From contig NZ_AP025466.1 in the NCBI RefSeq assembly GCF_024347355.1, positions 1,116,001 to 1,180,000 of the forward strand: a DNA stretch of 64,000 nucleotides, written 5' to 3'. This document shows, one piece after another, positions 24,633 through 34,194 of the stretch (positions are counted from its first letter, which is position 1; each line of letters begins with the position of its first letter). A model generated the notes under the pieces. That model worked only from the letters and a program-made list of their open reading frames with translations, was not told where the DNA came from and did not search any database. This DNA is from Vibrio chagasii. Its GTDB lineage: Bacteria; Pseudomonadota; Gammaproteobacteria; Enterobacterales; Vibrionaceae. Made by a program: the position numbers and the translations under genes.

Positions 24633-24857
24633 CTAAGCTAGGCCAAATTGAGGAACTGAGCTTCCCGTTTCACAACGACAATTGCATGTACGACAAAAGT
24701 GCTGCGTTTCCATATCGTAATATAAGTTGCCACTAAATAGCTTTGAGGTCCATTGCAACACACGGCCAGAGGCTGTCTCGGGCTCTGATTCACAACGTTT
24801 CATTATAGACTTATGTAGTGTTGTTTTTTTACATCCTTTGCAATAGAGATCAGGCAT
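24633..24857 (-). CDS. small zinc-ribbon-like protein
   Basis: Predicted 74-aa protein with an N-terminal CKGCKK and a C-terminal CRTCNCRCE, plus a lone Cys in KRCESEP; the two CxxC pairs could bind one zinc ion. AGGACAAAGGT precedes the ATG. Hypothetical, soluble, function unknown. Confidence 0.6.
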   Translation of the reverse strand: MPDLYCKGCKKTTLHKSIMKRCESEPETASGRVLQWTSKLFSGNLYYDMETQHFCRTCNCRCETGSSVPQFGLA

Positions 24858-25278
24858 ACCTTTGTCCTATAGGTCTTTAGTGGTTACTGACAATTGACAC
24901 ATCATGTCCAATTCGGTTCCACAATTCATCGAGCTAATAACAAAAGTGAGCGCCAAGTTCAAAAAATCGCCACTTTTCTGTTTCATTTTTTGACATCACA
25001 CGCCATTGAGTAAGTTGATCTTTCCCTTCTCACACAAGATCCAACCGCTTCGATTTACATTGTAAAACCCCACCAACCGTTCGATCACGCCTGATTCCAC
25101 CCCGATCTTAAGTACGACAAACGTCGCACCTCACTAACAAAATACCGATATCATAGGCTGCTCAAATTGCCGAATCAAAACCCATCACCTATACACCTTT
25201 ATACGACGCGATTAGAATACTTGGCTATCAATTAAACATGCCTGTTTAATTCACGCGCTCGCAACCAATGAGGTAGAA
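24858..25278. other. 420-bp intergenic stretch holding a parS2 site
   Basis: No gene-like frame. It contains the parS2 palindrome at 25054-25066 and, near 25273, the ribosome site of the following MerR-type gene. Confidence 0.5.
25054..25066. promoter_or_regulatory. parS2 site
   Basis: TTTACATTGTAAA matches the chromosome-2 ParB2 consensus TTTACANTGTAAA established for Vibrio cholerae. One of seven perfect matches in the window. Confidence 0.85.
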
Positions 25279-25800
25279 ATACTCACCGTTACTCAAATTG
25301 CCAAGGCCTACAACATATCTCGTACCACCATTCTCTACTACGAGCGTGCCGGGCTGCTGCTTCCTCACAGTCGCTCCGATAATGGCTATCGTTGGTATGG
25401 CAAAAAAGAGCAAGCTCGGTTAGAGAGTATTATCTCTTACCGATCGTTTGGTTTGTCTATACAGGAGATAAGCGCCCTGCTTGATCGCACAGACGATGTG
25501 AAACAAGAGCAGACACTAGTGAATCAGTTCAACGCCTTGGAAAAGGAAATTCAGAGCCTGCGTCAACAGCAGAAGGCGATCGTGGTGTTACTTGAGCAAC
25601 CTGAGTTGCTAGAGCAGAAGATGCTGACAAAAGAGCGCTGGGTACGGGTGATGGAGAATGCTGGGTTTGACGAAAAGGATATGAAGAACTGGCACAAGCA
25701 GTTTGAAAAGATGGAGCCTACCGCTCACCAAGAGTTTTTGGAGTCATTGAATATCGATGAGCAAGAAGTCGCGAGCATTAGAGAGTGGTCAAAAAAATAG
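25279..25800 (+). CDS. MerR-family regulator with apparent ATA start
   Basis: Predicted 173-aa MerR-type activator: winged-helix HTH at 1-70 (LTVTQIAKAYNISRTTILYYERAG … GYRWYG) and a coiled-coil dimerisation helix (QFNALEKEIQSLRQQQKAIVV). No effector Cys signature. The reading frame has no ATG, GTG or TTG in the right place: the codon that aligns with the usual family start is ATA at 25279, with a good GAGG site 4-5 nt upstream. The next ATG (25453) would remove the DNA-binding domain. Either ATA is used inefficiently or the start codon was recently mutated, silencing the gene. Confidence 0.75.
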   Translation: MLTVTQIAKAYNISRTTILYYERAGLLLPHSRSDNGYRWYGKKEQARLESIISYRSFGLSIQEISALLDRTDDVKQEQTLVNQFNALEKEIQSLRQQQKAIVVLLEQPELLEQKMLTKERWVRVMENAGFDEKDMKNWHKQFEKMEPTAHQEFLESLNIDEQEVASIREWSKK

Positions 25801-25828
25801 AGCCACCGAAGTGACTCTATTGTTCTTA
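25796..25828 (+). terminator. terminator of the MerR-type gene
   Basis: AATAGAG…CTCTATT stem, extended by CAC/GTG around a CGAA loop, followed by TGTTCTT; the stem overlaps the stop codon. Confidence 0.6.
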
Positions 25829-25858
25829 ACTAATATCTTTTTCTAATTCATTTGTATT

Positions 25859-25871
25859 TTTACAATGTAAA
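25859..25871. promoter_or_regulatory. parS2 site next to putP
   Basis: TTTACAATGTAAA, perfect match to the ParB2 consensus, ends one base before the putP stop codon on the plus-strand map. Confidence 0.85.
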
Positions 25872-27365
25872 TTAGTCTAGCTCAACGAGGTTCTTCTCGA
25901 ACTCAGCGTGTTGCTTCTTAACTTCGTCTTCTGGCTCGCCAGTGATTAGGCTCACGATAACGATAGAGATAGTTGATAAGATGATTCCCGGTACGATTTC
26001 GTAAACATCGAACCAACCGCCCGTGAACTGTTTCCAAAGTACGATAGTCACACCACCAACCACGATACCCGCTAGAGCACCGTTGCGGTTCATACGAGAC
26101 CAGTAAAGGCTCATCACGATAGCTGGACCAAATGCCGCACCAAAACCAGCCCAAGCGTAAGACACAAGGCCAAGTACAGAGCTGTCTGGCGTCATCGCTA
26201 GGAATAGCGCGATAAGAGAAATAATGATTACTGCAAAGCGACCCACACGAACGATCTCTTCAGATGTCGCATCTTTCTTAAGTACTTGCTTGTAAAGGTC
26301 TTCTGCCATTGCAGATGAAGATACAAGAAGTTGTGAATCCGCAGTACTCATGATTGCCGCAAGGATAGCAGCTAGTAGGATACCAGCGATTACTGGGTGG
26401 AACATCGCGTTAACAAGAAGCATGAAGATCTTCTCACCATCGTCTAGCTTAGGCGCACCAGAGTTAGTCACGTAAATAAGACCAACCAGACCCACTAGCA
26501 TTGCACCAACCATAGACAGAGCTGTCCATACCACCGCGATACGACGCGCTGTTGCTAGGTCTTTATTAGTACGTGTTGCTTTAAAACGAGCAAGGATGTG
26601 CGGCTGACCGAAGTAACCAAGACCCCAAGCCGCTAGCGAGATGATCGCGATAGCAGATAGCGGTTCACCTTTCGCATCATTCCATAGCGTTAGCAGCTCT
26701 GGGTTGATGTTGTGAAGATCAGTCGATAGCTGACCAAGACCACCGTTCATCGCTGCGATTGGTACAATCAATAGCGCAGCAGACATCAGTAGACCTTGAA
26801 CCAAATCCGTCCAAGATACCGCAAGGAAACCACCAAATAGCGTGTAAGAAACCACACATACTGTACCGATGATTACCGCTGTTGTGTAATCTAGACCGAA
26901 TACCGTTTCAAACAATTTACCACCCGCTACCAAGCCAGAACTTGTGTAGAAAAGGAAGAATAAAAGGATAAAGAAAGCAGAAATTGTTTGGATCAGCTTC
27001 GAATTATCATTGAAACGACGAGATAGGAACTCAGGTAGCGTCAGTGACTCTGTTGTAATGCTGTAAGTACGCAGACGCTTAGCACTGATTAACCAGTTCG
27101 CCCAAGTACCAACTAGCAGGCCACCAGCAAGCCAGAATGCTTCAAAGCCAGCAGCGTATGCGTAACCCGGTAGACCAAGTAGTAGCCAACCACTCATGTC
27201 TGATGCACCAGCAGAAAGTGCAGCAGGCCATGGGCCTAGCGAACGACCACCAAGGAAGTAGTCTGTCGAGCTAGAAGTACGTTTGTAAGCAATAACACCG
27301 ATTGCCAGCATCATAATTAGATACGCAATGAACGTCGTCGTTATTGCAAAACTGTTTTCTATCAT
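25872..27365 (-). CDS. putP: sodium/proline symporter PutP
   Basis: Predicted 497-aa SSS-family Na+/proline symporter with 13 transmembrane segments. Recognisable blocks are YKRTSSSTDYFLGGRSLGPWPAALSAGASDMSGWLLLGLPG (about 28-68, Na+ and proline site region), KRLRTYSITTESLTLPEFLS, WGLGYFGQPHILARF and ILAAIMSTADSQLLVSSSA (about 335-353). Length matches E. coli PutP (502). It is the last gene of the minus-strand put cluster, 180 bp after the detached ALDH-like gene, so it may have its own promoter too. Confidence 0.95.
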   Translation of the reverse strand: MIENSFAITTTFIAYLIMMLAIGVIAYKRTSSSTDYFLGGRSLGPWPAALSAGASDMSGWLLLGLPGYAYAAGFEAFWLAGGLLVGTWANWLISAKRLRTYSITTESLTLPEFLSRRFNDNSKLIQTISAFFILLFFLFYTSSGLVAGGKLFETVFGLDYTTAVIIGTVCVVSYTLFGGFLAVSWTDLVQGLLMSAALLIVPIAAMNGGLGQLSTDLHNINPELLTLWNDAKGEPLSAIAIISLAAWGLGYFGQPHILARFKATRTNKDLATARRIAVVWTALSMVGAMLVGLVGLIYVTNSGAPKLDDGEKIFMLLVNAMFHPVIAGILLAAILAAIMSTADSQLLVSSSAMAEDLYKQVLKKDATSEEIVRVGRFAVIIISLIALFLAMTPDSSVLGLVSYAWAGFGAAFGPAIVMSLYWSRMNRNGALAGIVVGGVTIVLWKQFTGGWFDVYEIVPGIILSTISIVIVSLITGEPEDEVKKQHAEFEKNLVELD

Positions 27366-27545
27366 TTGATAGTCCTCATTTGTAAAAAGCCTTCCATGCC
27401 TAATTCAATGCAAGACACTCACCGTAAAGGCAAGCGAGTGCATTGAGTTAGGTATTGAGGCTCCAAGGCACTATGAGTTAAATCCAAAGATGGTGAAACC
27501 AACAATGGAGAAAACAAAAGTGCTTAGAGCCAATGTTACTGAAGG

Positions 27546-28250
27546 TTAGTGAGCTTCGCTTCCAAGTTCGAGCAAGGTCGCGTTACCGCCCACGGCTGTT
27601 ATATTTATAGTTCGCGTACGCTCGGTAATGAAACGCAGCGATAGGTGTGGATCGTGAGCAACATGCATTGCTGTCAGATCCGTTTCAGCTACTAAACTGA
27701 CGATGGCACCGTCACGCTTAGCAAGTTGTAAATTGATAGCTTGAGCCGTTTGTGAGTTACCTACGTAACCTGCGCTACGTACATCGCAAGACAGCAGCTG
27801 TTGAGCCGCGTCGTACGAAGCAACCTGCACCAAGTTCGTCGGTAAATTCGCTTGTTTCGCTGCATCAGCGATCAAGGTGTTGAATTGCACGTCATCACTG
27901 CACAATTGCACGCTGTTACCCGCTAATAGTGCTGCGGTAATCATCGCGGTTGCTGTTTGCAGTGCTGGCTCTTTGTCTTGGCAATCATCAACAATCACCA
28001 AAGCCACACCGCGTCCTGCAGCATACAGCTCGTTTGTTTCACCAGTCGGGCCAGCCATTAGGTGCTGCTCAGAAAGCAGCGTAGAGGCCTGCTCTAGGTG
28101 ATAAGTTGCCACTACCGCCAAAGACGTAGATTGGCTTTCGATCTCTGATTTGAATGCAAGTACCTGAGCACTCTTATGATCAAAATCGGTAAGATTCCAT
28201 TGTTCCCACGCCAAGAAAGCATCAGAAAAACCTGTCACTTGATGAACCAT
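27546..28250 (-). CDS. detached ALDH-superfamily domain protein of the put operon
   Basis: Predicted 234-aa protein. Segments match the Rossmann part of the P5C dehydrogenase half of PutA in the next gene: ITAALLAGNSVQL (PutA: ITAALVAGNTVVA) and GNSQTAQAINLQLAKRDGAIVSLVAET (PutA: GSTPTAQRINVSLASRN … FIAET). The catalytic AGQRC Cys region is absent, so it cannot be an active dehydrogenase. Long (type B/C) PutA proteins carry an inactive C-terminal ALDH-like domain thought to close the active-site tunnel; this PutA (1051 aa) lacks it, and this gene, starting 11 bp after putA, may supply it in trans. That role is inferred. Confidence 0.7.
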   Translation of the reverse strand: MVHQVTGFSDAFLAWEQWNLTDFDHKSAQVLAFKSEIESQSTSLAVVATYHLEQASTLLSEQHLMAGPTGETNELYAAGRGVALVIVDDCQDKEPALQTATAMITAALLAGNSVQLCSDDVQFNTLIADAAKQANLPTNLVQVASYDAAQQLLSCDVRSAGYVGNSQTAQAINLQLAKRDGAIVSLVAETDLTAMHVAHDPHLSLRFITERTRTINITAVGGNATLLELGSEAH

Positions 28251-28261
28251 GATACCGCTCC

Positions 28262-31200
28262 TTATGCCTTGTCTTGTGATTGAGAGAAATGAACATCAGT
28301 AAAGCGGTATAGGTAGTGAGGACCACCCGCTTTAGGGCCAGTACCAGACAAGCCTTGACCACCAAATGGTTGCACACCAACAACAGCGCCGACCTGGTCA
28401 CGGTTGATGTAACAGTTACCCACACGAACGTGTTTTTCGATCCAACGGTAAGTTGTCTCGTTACGACTGTGGATACCCATAGTTAAGCCAAAACCGGTTT
28501 GGTTAATTTGGTCTACCACTTGCGCCAGTTCACTCGCTTTGAAGCGAACGATATGCAGTACAGGACCAAACTGCTCTTCTTTCAAACAGCTAATGTCATC
28601 GATTTCAAATGCACTTGGTGGAACAAAGTCACCATGTTCACAATCCGCTCCTAGAGAAAGTTGAGCTACTTTCTTCTGGGTCTTGGTCATGTTTTCTAGG
28701 TGCGTCATCAACTTCTGCTTCGCGTTTTGGTCAATAACTGGGCCCACATCCGTTTTATGAAGATGTGGAATACCAACGCTTAGCTCATCCATCGCACCGT
28801 GAATTAGTCCAATCACGCGATCTGCAATGTCTTCTTGAATGTAAAGCACACGTAGCGCAGAACAACGTTGACCTGCTGAAGCAAAGGCAGAACGAATAAC
28901 ATCACGAACCACTTGTTCAGGCAGTGCAGTACTGTCGACAATCATCGCGTTCTGACCACCGGTTTCCGCAATAAACGGCACAGGCTTAGCGTTGCGGCTT
29001 GCCAATGACACGTTGATGCGTTGTGCAGTTGGGGTTGACCCCGTGAAGGCAACGCCTGCAATCGCATCGTGGCTAGTTAGCGCACTGCCGATCTCTGCAC
29101 CACGACCAGGTAGAAGTTGAATCGTGCCAGCAGGGAAGCCCGCTTCATTCATCAGTTCAACCGCGCGAGCCGCAATCAAGCTAGTTTGCTCTGCAGGTTT
29201 CGCCACAACCGTGTTACCCGCCACTAGTGCAGCTGTAATTTGGCCAAGGAAGATCGCCAATGGGAAGTTCCAAGGGCTGATACAAACGAACACACCACGA
29301 CCTTGTCGCGAAGCTATTCGAGTTAGACCATCAAAGCCTTTAAGCTCAAAACCTTGCAGGTTGTTCGCTTGTTTTGCGTAGTAACGACAGAAGTCGACCG
29401 CTTCACGTACTTCATCAATGCTGTCGTGAATTGTCTTACCCGCTTCTTGATGACAAATTGCCACCAGCTCAGCCAGGTTCTCTTCCATCAGATCAGCTAG
29501 CTTCTCAAGCGCTGCGGCTTTGGTTTCAACCGATGTCGCATTCCAATCAGCAAATGCGGCGTCTGCACCACTTATCGCTGCGGAAACATGATCAAGGTTT
29601 GCAAAAGCCACCTGACCCACGTTAATACGACGATCGTAAGGTGCTGTTACTTGTTCAACATTCTGATCAGCCTTGATCATGCTTTCGGCAAGAGATTCGC
29701 CGTTGATCACAGGTCCAGCAGTCCATTGATTGTTCAAAAAGCCTTTTACTTGCTCTTCAAACTGATGCGCTTCGCTCTCGATATCAATGTTCACACCGTA
29801 TGAGTTCTTACGCTCAGGGAATACCGCTGGCGGCAGAGGAATCTTAGTGTTGTTCAATGTATCGAATGCCAAAAGCATGTCGACTGGATGCTGTGTTAGC
29901 TCTGCCACAGGGCAACGAGCATCAACCAAACGGTGTACAAACGAGCTGTTTGCACCATTCTCTAACAGGCGACGTACTAGGTATGGCAGTAGATCTTTAT
30001 GGCTACCAACTGGCGCGTAAATACGTACCGACTGTTGGTAAGCTTCCATTGCATGGTTGTAAAGTGAATCACCCATGCCGTGTAAGCGTTGGAATTCAAA
30101 GTCTTTATGGTCTGTCATCACTGCAATAGCAGAAACCGTATGAGCATTGTGGCTCGCAAACTGCGGGAAGATATTGCCACGAACACTTGGGCTCAATAGA
30201 TAACGCGCACACGCTAGGTAAGCTACATCAGTCGCTTCTTTGCGAGTGTAAACAGGGTAGTTATCGAAACCAGCTTGTTGTGACCATTTGATCTCACTAT
30301 CCCAGTAAGCACCTTTAACTAGGCGAAGTGGGATTAAGTCACCCTGCTCTTTTGCTAGGCGGTTTAGCCAAACTAGAACTGGTAACGCACGCTTTGAATA
30401 CGCTTGAATAACCAGACCAAACTTGCCCCAGCCTTTCACTAGCTCGCTGCGATACAGTTTTTCGAATAACTTAAGCGAAAGCTCTAGGCGATCCGCTTCT
30501 TCTGCATCAATCGTGATCGCAACATCAAGCTCAATCGCACGGCGCAGTAACTGCTCTAGCGTATCGCATAGCTCAGTCAGTACGCGGTCTTCGTTCGCCA
30601 CTTCGTAACGAGGATGAAGTGCAGAAAGCTTGATAGACACAGATGGCGCTGGGCTAGATTTTGAAGAGACCTTTGATTGTGGAGAAACATAGTTGTCTCG
30701 ACCTACGGCTTCAATCGCCATTAGGTAATCTTTAAAGTACTTATTTGCGTCAGCTGTAGTCAGTGCCGCTTCACCTAGCATGTCGTAAGAGTAGGTAAAG
30801 CCTTTGTCGCGCATCGACTTACCGTTCTTTTGCGCTTCAGCAATGCTGCGACCAAGAACAAATTGGTGACCCATCACTTTCATCGCTTGGTGCATCGCTT
30901 TACGAATCACTGGCTCAGAAAGCTTGTTCACTAAACGGTTAACCGCTTGTCCAGCACTCTGCTCATTCGATGAAAGTCCAACCACCTTGCCTGTTAGCAT
31001 TAAGCCCCAAGTCGAAGCGTTAACAAAAACCGAATCAGAATTCTTTAGGTGAGACTTCCAATCCGCAACGCTTAGCTTGTCGCGAATCAGTGCATCAGCC
31101 GTTGCTGAATCAGGAATACGCATCAAGGCTTCCGCCAGACACATCAGCAAGATGCCCTCTTGAGTATCTAAGCTGTATTCAAGCAACAGCGCATCGATCA

Positions 31201-31417
31201 TCTGGATAGAAGTCTTATCCGCACGGATAGCTTCGATCAAAGAAGTCGTTTTGTCTGTGATTTGCTGCTTTTCAGACTCAGAAGGGGTAGCTAGTGGCAG
31301 AAGTTGCTCTAGCCATTGGGTTTCATCCACCATATATAATGGTGAGATAAGCGACCATAGATCATCAAGCGACTGCTCGTTGAATTCTGGCTTTAACACA
31401 TCAGTAGCTGTAAACAT
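28262..31417 (-). CDS. putA: bifunctional proline dehydrogenase / P5C dehydrogenase PutA
   Basis: Predicted 1051-aa enzyme oxidising proline to glutamate in two steps. The N-terminal half holds the FAD-dependent PRODH barrel (about 180-530; LRLVKGAYWDSEIK, YLVRRLLENGANSSFVH). The C-terminal half is an NAD-dependent P5C dehydrogenase (about 600-1040; SPWNFPLAIF, AFTGST, IAETGGQNAMIVD, catalytic Cys in AGQRCSALR near 865, EEQFGPVLH). There is no N-terminal ribbon-helix-helix, so it is not an autorepressor; regulation likely comes from the adjacent AraC-type gene. It is shorter than E. coli PutA (1320 aa). Confidence 0.95.
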   Translation of the reverse strand: MFTATDVLKPEFNEQSLDDLWSLISPLYMVDETQWLEQLLPLATPSESEKQQITDKTTSLIEAIRADKTSIQMIDALLLEYSLDTQEGILLMCLAEALMRIPDSATADALIRDKLSVADWKSHLKNSDSVFVNASTWGLMLTGKVVGLSSNEQSAGQAVNRLVNKLSEPVIRKAMHQAMKVMGHQFVLGRSIAEAQKNGKSMRDKGFTYSYDMLGEAALTTADANKYFKDYLMAIEAVGRDNYVSPQSKVSSKSSPAPSVSIKLSALHPRYEVANEDRVLTELCDTLEQLLRRAIELDVAITIDAEEADRLELSLKLFEKLYRSELVKGWGKFGLVIQAYSKRALPVLVWLNRLAKEQGDLIPLRLVKGAYWDSEIKWSQQAGFDNYPVYTRKEATDVAYLACARYLLSPSVRGNIFPQFASHNAHTVSAIAVMTDHKDFEFQRLHGMGDSLYNHAMEAYQQSVRIYAPVGSHKDLLPYLVRRLLENGANSSFVHRLVDARCPVAELTQHPVDMLLAFDTLNNTKIPLPPAVFPERKNSYGVNIDIESEAHQFEEQVKGFLNNQWTAGPVINGESLAESMIKADQNVEQVTAPYDRRINVGQVAFANLDHVSAAISGADAAFADWNATSVETKAAALEKLADLMEENLAELVAICHQEAGKTIHDSIDEVREAVDFCRYYAKQANNLQGFELKGFDGLTRIASRQGRGVFVCISPWNFPLAIFLGQITAALVAGNTVVAKPAEQTSLIAARAVELMNEAGFPAGTIQLLPGRGAEIGSALTSHDAIAGVAFTGSTPTAQRINVSLASRNAKPVPFIAETGGQNAMIVDSTALPEQVVRDVIRSAFASAGQRCSALRVLYIQEDIADRVIGLIHGAMDELSVGIPHLHKTDVGPVIDQNAKQKLMTHLENMTKTQKKVAQLSLGADCEHGDFVPPSAFEIDDISCLKEEQFGPVLHIVRFKASELAQVVDQINQTGFGLTMGIHSRNETTYRWIEKHVRVGNCYINRDQVGAVVGVQPFGGQGLSGTGPKAGGPHYLYRFTDVHFSQSQDKA

Positions 31418-31598
31418 GCGTTTTCCTTAATCTCACACCCGGAATTAGCCCGGGATCTCTACAATGGCTGCAGTGTATTTAGAGTATATAAGGAATACTT
31501 GTCAAAAACTCCGAGTTTTTTGCTAAAAACTCGCTTTATTAACAAAACAAACACAATGTCACATATGAAACTTTAATATAATATGCCGTTTCGTTTCA

Positions 31599-32423
31599 CT
31601 ATTTAACAGAAATTTGCTTTTTGTATTGAGATGGTGACATGCCTTGAAGGCGTGAAAATGTGTGGGTAAAAGAGGATTGACCGGAGAATCCAGCAAGTTC
31701 TGCGACCTGACCAAGGCTTAAATTCCCTTGTTCAATAAGACGTCGAGCACGGTCGATTCGCTTACCTAGTACATACTGGTGAGGAGTAATGCCCATTTGC
31801 TCTTTAAACAACATATGGAATTGGCTTTCGCCTAAGAACACGCTACCTGCAAGTTGCGCGACTGAAATCTTACTTGCTAAATGTTGCTCGATGTAACGAT
31901 CAAGCGCTTCAAGATCGAAGCGCGAATCCTTCACTGACGTTTCAAATGCCGAAATGTGCCTTTGCATTAAGGCGATAACCGTATCATTACACGCTCGGCT
32001 TAATAAGAGATCATCAGGACTCGCCTGCATCTCTTGCACTAACATATGGATAAGCTTCTGAATTTGCGCATCTAATTGAAAATAGACGTTCGAAGATTCG
32101 AGCTGGTTAATCTTCTCTAACATCAGTGGGTCGTCGTCACTCGGCACGGGCATGTTAAGCACCAAAATGTCGGACTGACCGACCACACCACCGAAAGCAT
32201 GATCAGAGCTCGCTGTCACCACACAACCTTGTCCTGGGCCAACAAGATTCCCCTTACCACTCACTTCAAATTCCGCCTGACCTTTTAAACCAATCACCAC
32301 CTGAGAATAATGGTGATCGTGGCAATCCATATGCGATGGCAAAGTGATAATCTCAGCAGGACGAGGGCCAGTAAGGCCTAGCGGAGAAAGGTCTAGGTTA
32401 GGAAAGGGTAAAGGTTTAGACAT
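31599..32423 (-). CDS. putR: AraC-family regulator of proline utilisation
   Basis: Predicted 274-aa regulator. An N-terminal cupin-like sensor (about 1-120; HMDCHDHHYSQVVIGLKGQAEFEVSG) is followed by the AraC/XylS double HTH (about 175-270; ASKISVAQLAGSVFLGESQFHMLFKEQMGITPHQYVLGKRIDRARRL and SLGQVAELAGFSGQSSFTHTFSR). Located immediately upstream of putA on the same strand with a 180-bp gap; in Vibrio vulnificus the AraC-type PutR activates the put genes. The orthology is inferred from position. Confidence 0.82.
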   Translation of the reverse strand: MSKPLPFPNLDLSPLGLTGPRPAEIITLPSHMDCHDHHYSQVVIGLKGQAEFEVSGKGNLVGPGQGCVVTASSDHAFGGVVGQSDILVLNMPVPSDDDPLMLEKINQLESSNVYFQLDAQIQKLIHMLVQEMQASPDDLLLSRACNDTVIALMQRHISAFETSVKDSRFDLEALDRYIEQHLASKISVAQLAGSVFLGESQFHMLFKEQMGITPHQYVLGKRIDRARRLIEQGNLSLGQVAELAGFSGQSSFTHTFSRLQGMSPSQYKKQISVK

Positions 32424-32905
32424 GACAGAAAAATACTCGGGTCAACATAGTAAGAATAATACTCTTAAATGCGCATAAGATGAATTTGTAAATGCTCATG
32501 ACAGTTATTTGCTCGCGAGAAGGAAAAGATCATTATCGCGATCATCTTGATCATGCCTCCGGAAGGATGATCAAGAGTGTACAAACTACGGCTTATGTAA
32601 AATCAATATTTTCGGTGCTTTTTTATAAATCTCAACCTCACGATTCACTCAACCAAGATGACTCATAAATGAGAAATTAATCATCAGAGCATCACTAAAA
32701 CATTTGCTTATATAGCTCAAACAATTCGCATAAAACTTATAAAAAGTGTATCCAAAGTACCGAAACGCGGCATTTGAGTAGATTGAAATACAATAAAACG
32801 GTATAAAGACGGATACTGTGTTAATTGCTAATAACTAGTGACTCACAACTAGGAAGCAGACACATTATCAATGAGCTAATTTCAATCTATAAGTTGCAGG
32901 GACCT
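32424..32905. other. intergenic stretch with divergent promoters and RctB-like palindrome
   Basis: About 480 bp between putR and the first PEGA gene. There is no gene-like frame. It contains the near-palindromic pair of RctB-type sites at 32546-32575 and promoters for both flanking genes. Confidence 0.5.
32546..32575. repeat. palindromic pair of RctB 12-mer-like sites away from the origin
   Basis: CTTGATCATGCCTCCGG on the plus strand and CTTGATCATCCTTCCGG on the minus strand share a central TCCGGA. The same CTTGATCATNNTTCCGG pattern occurs beside the chromosome-2 origin (56607-56623, 56884-56898) and near 60104. Confidence 0.5.
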
Positions 32906-34009
32906 ATGACTAACTTTCGAATTTCAGCGCTTTTACTTGCGCTATCCCCACTTTGGGTATCTGCATCGGTATCAGCTGAAGAACTGAATCAAGTCGATCC
33001 CGTTTCAGCCATCGATGCAAAAATAACAGAGAAAAACTCAGATATTGAGCGTATTTCAGCAACCAAAGTATCGGCGACTGAGAACCTAAAACAACTACAA
33101 AACACAAACAGTAAGTTGTTGCGCGAAGGTGAAGAACTTAAGGCAAAACGTAACAGAGCCAAGTCTGTACTAGACAAACAGTACAGTCGTCTACTTGAAG
33201 ACCCAGAAACGGACCTGGTCTCTTTTCAAAAAAGTTACCAAGATGCATGGGCTGCAGTTAAAGAAAATCAATCGGCTCAGCTAGACAATCAACAAGCGAT
33301 GAATGAGGGTGAGATTCACCTTTCTCAGATCAAACAGAAGCAAGCTCGAATGAACAATGAGCTGGCAAGCCTGAGAGAGTCAAAAGTTGAAGCTCGCGTA
33401 AAACGTATCGCAACAGAACTGCGTGAAAGTGCAGTTTTGGAAACCAGCTACACCACCACATGTGAATCCACAATGACCCTTGGTGAGTGTACAGCTCAGG
33501 GTAAATACCTAACGAACCAAAAAGCGGTGCAAACGTTCAAGAGCCAGTTACTTGAGCAGCTCACAGAAAGCACTCTGGCGAAGCAGAACTTGCAAGGCGT
33601 TCAGTTGAACATCCACGTTCAGGACAGCCAGCCAATCAAGAGCGGTTTCTCTGGCAACAACTCTTACTTCATGCAGATGCAAGCTCAACTGCAAGCAAAA
33701 CCTGAAGCGGTTGCCGCATGTAACCTATTGAACGTTTCAACACGCTACTGTTTAACTGGCAGCGATGCGGCTGCAGTTAAAAAGAGCGACAAGAAATGGG
33801 CAAACGTAACCGTGCGTTCTGACCAATACAACGACTCTGTGATCATCAACGGTATTAAGTATGGCAGCACACCTCTTGAGGTAGCGCTACCAAGTGGTCG
33901 TCATCAAGTAACTATCTCTAAACAAGGTTACGAGTCATACAACCGCACAGTTACCATCAACGGCAGCGACACTATCTGGGTTAAGCTTCTTCCTAGCAAA
34001 GAAAGCTAA
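32906..34009 (+). CDS. exported PEGA-domain protein
   Basis: Predicted 367-aa periplasmic protein. The signal peptide runs to AEE (FRISALLLALSPLWVSASVSA), then there is a long coiled coil (about 35-170), a Cys pair (CESTMTLGEC), and a C-terminal PEGA domain (VTVRSDQYNDSVIINGIKYGSTPLEV … YESYNRTV). PEGA domains usually face the envelope surface. It is paralogous to the first 390 residues of the next gene but lacks its FGE-like domain. ATG at 32906 is chosen because AGGGA and the signal peptide start there; an upstream TTG at 32825 is unlikely. Confidence 0.82.
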   Translation: MTNFRISALLLALSPLWVSASVSAEELNQVDPVSAIDAKITEKNSDIERISATKVSATENLKQLQNTNSKLLREGEELKAKRNRAKSVLDKQYSRLLEDPETDLVSFQKSYQDAWAAVKENQSAQLDNQQAMNEGEIHLSQIKQKQARMNNELASLRESKVEARVKRIATELRESAVLETSYTTTCESTMTLGECTAQGKYLTNQKAVQTFKSQLLEQLTESTLAKQNLQGVQLNIHVQDSQPIKSGFSGNNSYFMQMQAQLQAKPEAVAACNLLNVSTRYCLTGSDAAAVKKSDKKWANVTVRSDQYNDSVIINGIKYGSTPLEVALPSGRHQVTISKQGYESYNRTVTINGSDTIWVKLLPSKES

Positions 34010-34194
34010 TTCCCTCAGTAGAAGATCGCTATACCGATTTCACAAAGCTGAATGAACACGCGCCATTTTGTTGATAGTTATAAACTGTTGATCGTTATAA
34101 ACTTATACGGTCATGATAAACAATAACTGCAGACGAAATGGCGTTATCGTTTAGAATAGTCGATTAACCTAAATTACGATTGAAGTAGCCCATC

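Noticed and set aside
29124..30608. Series of plus-strand ORFs inside putA
   Set aside because: Shadow frames of a full-length conserved gene.
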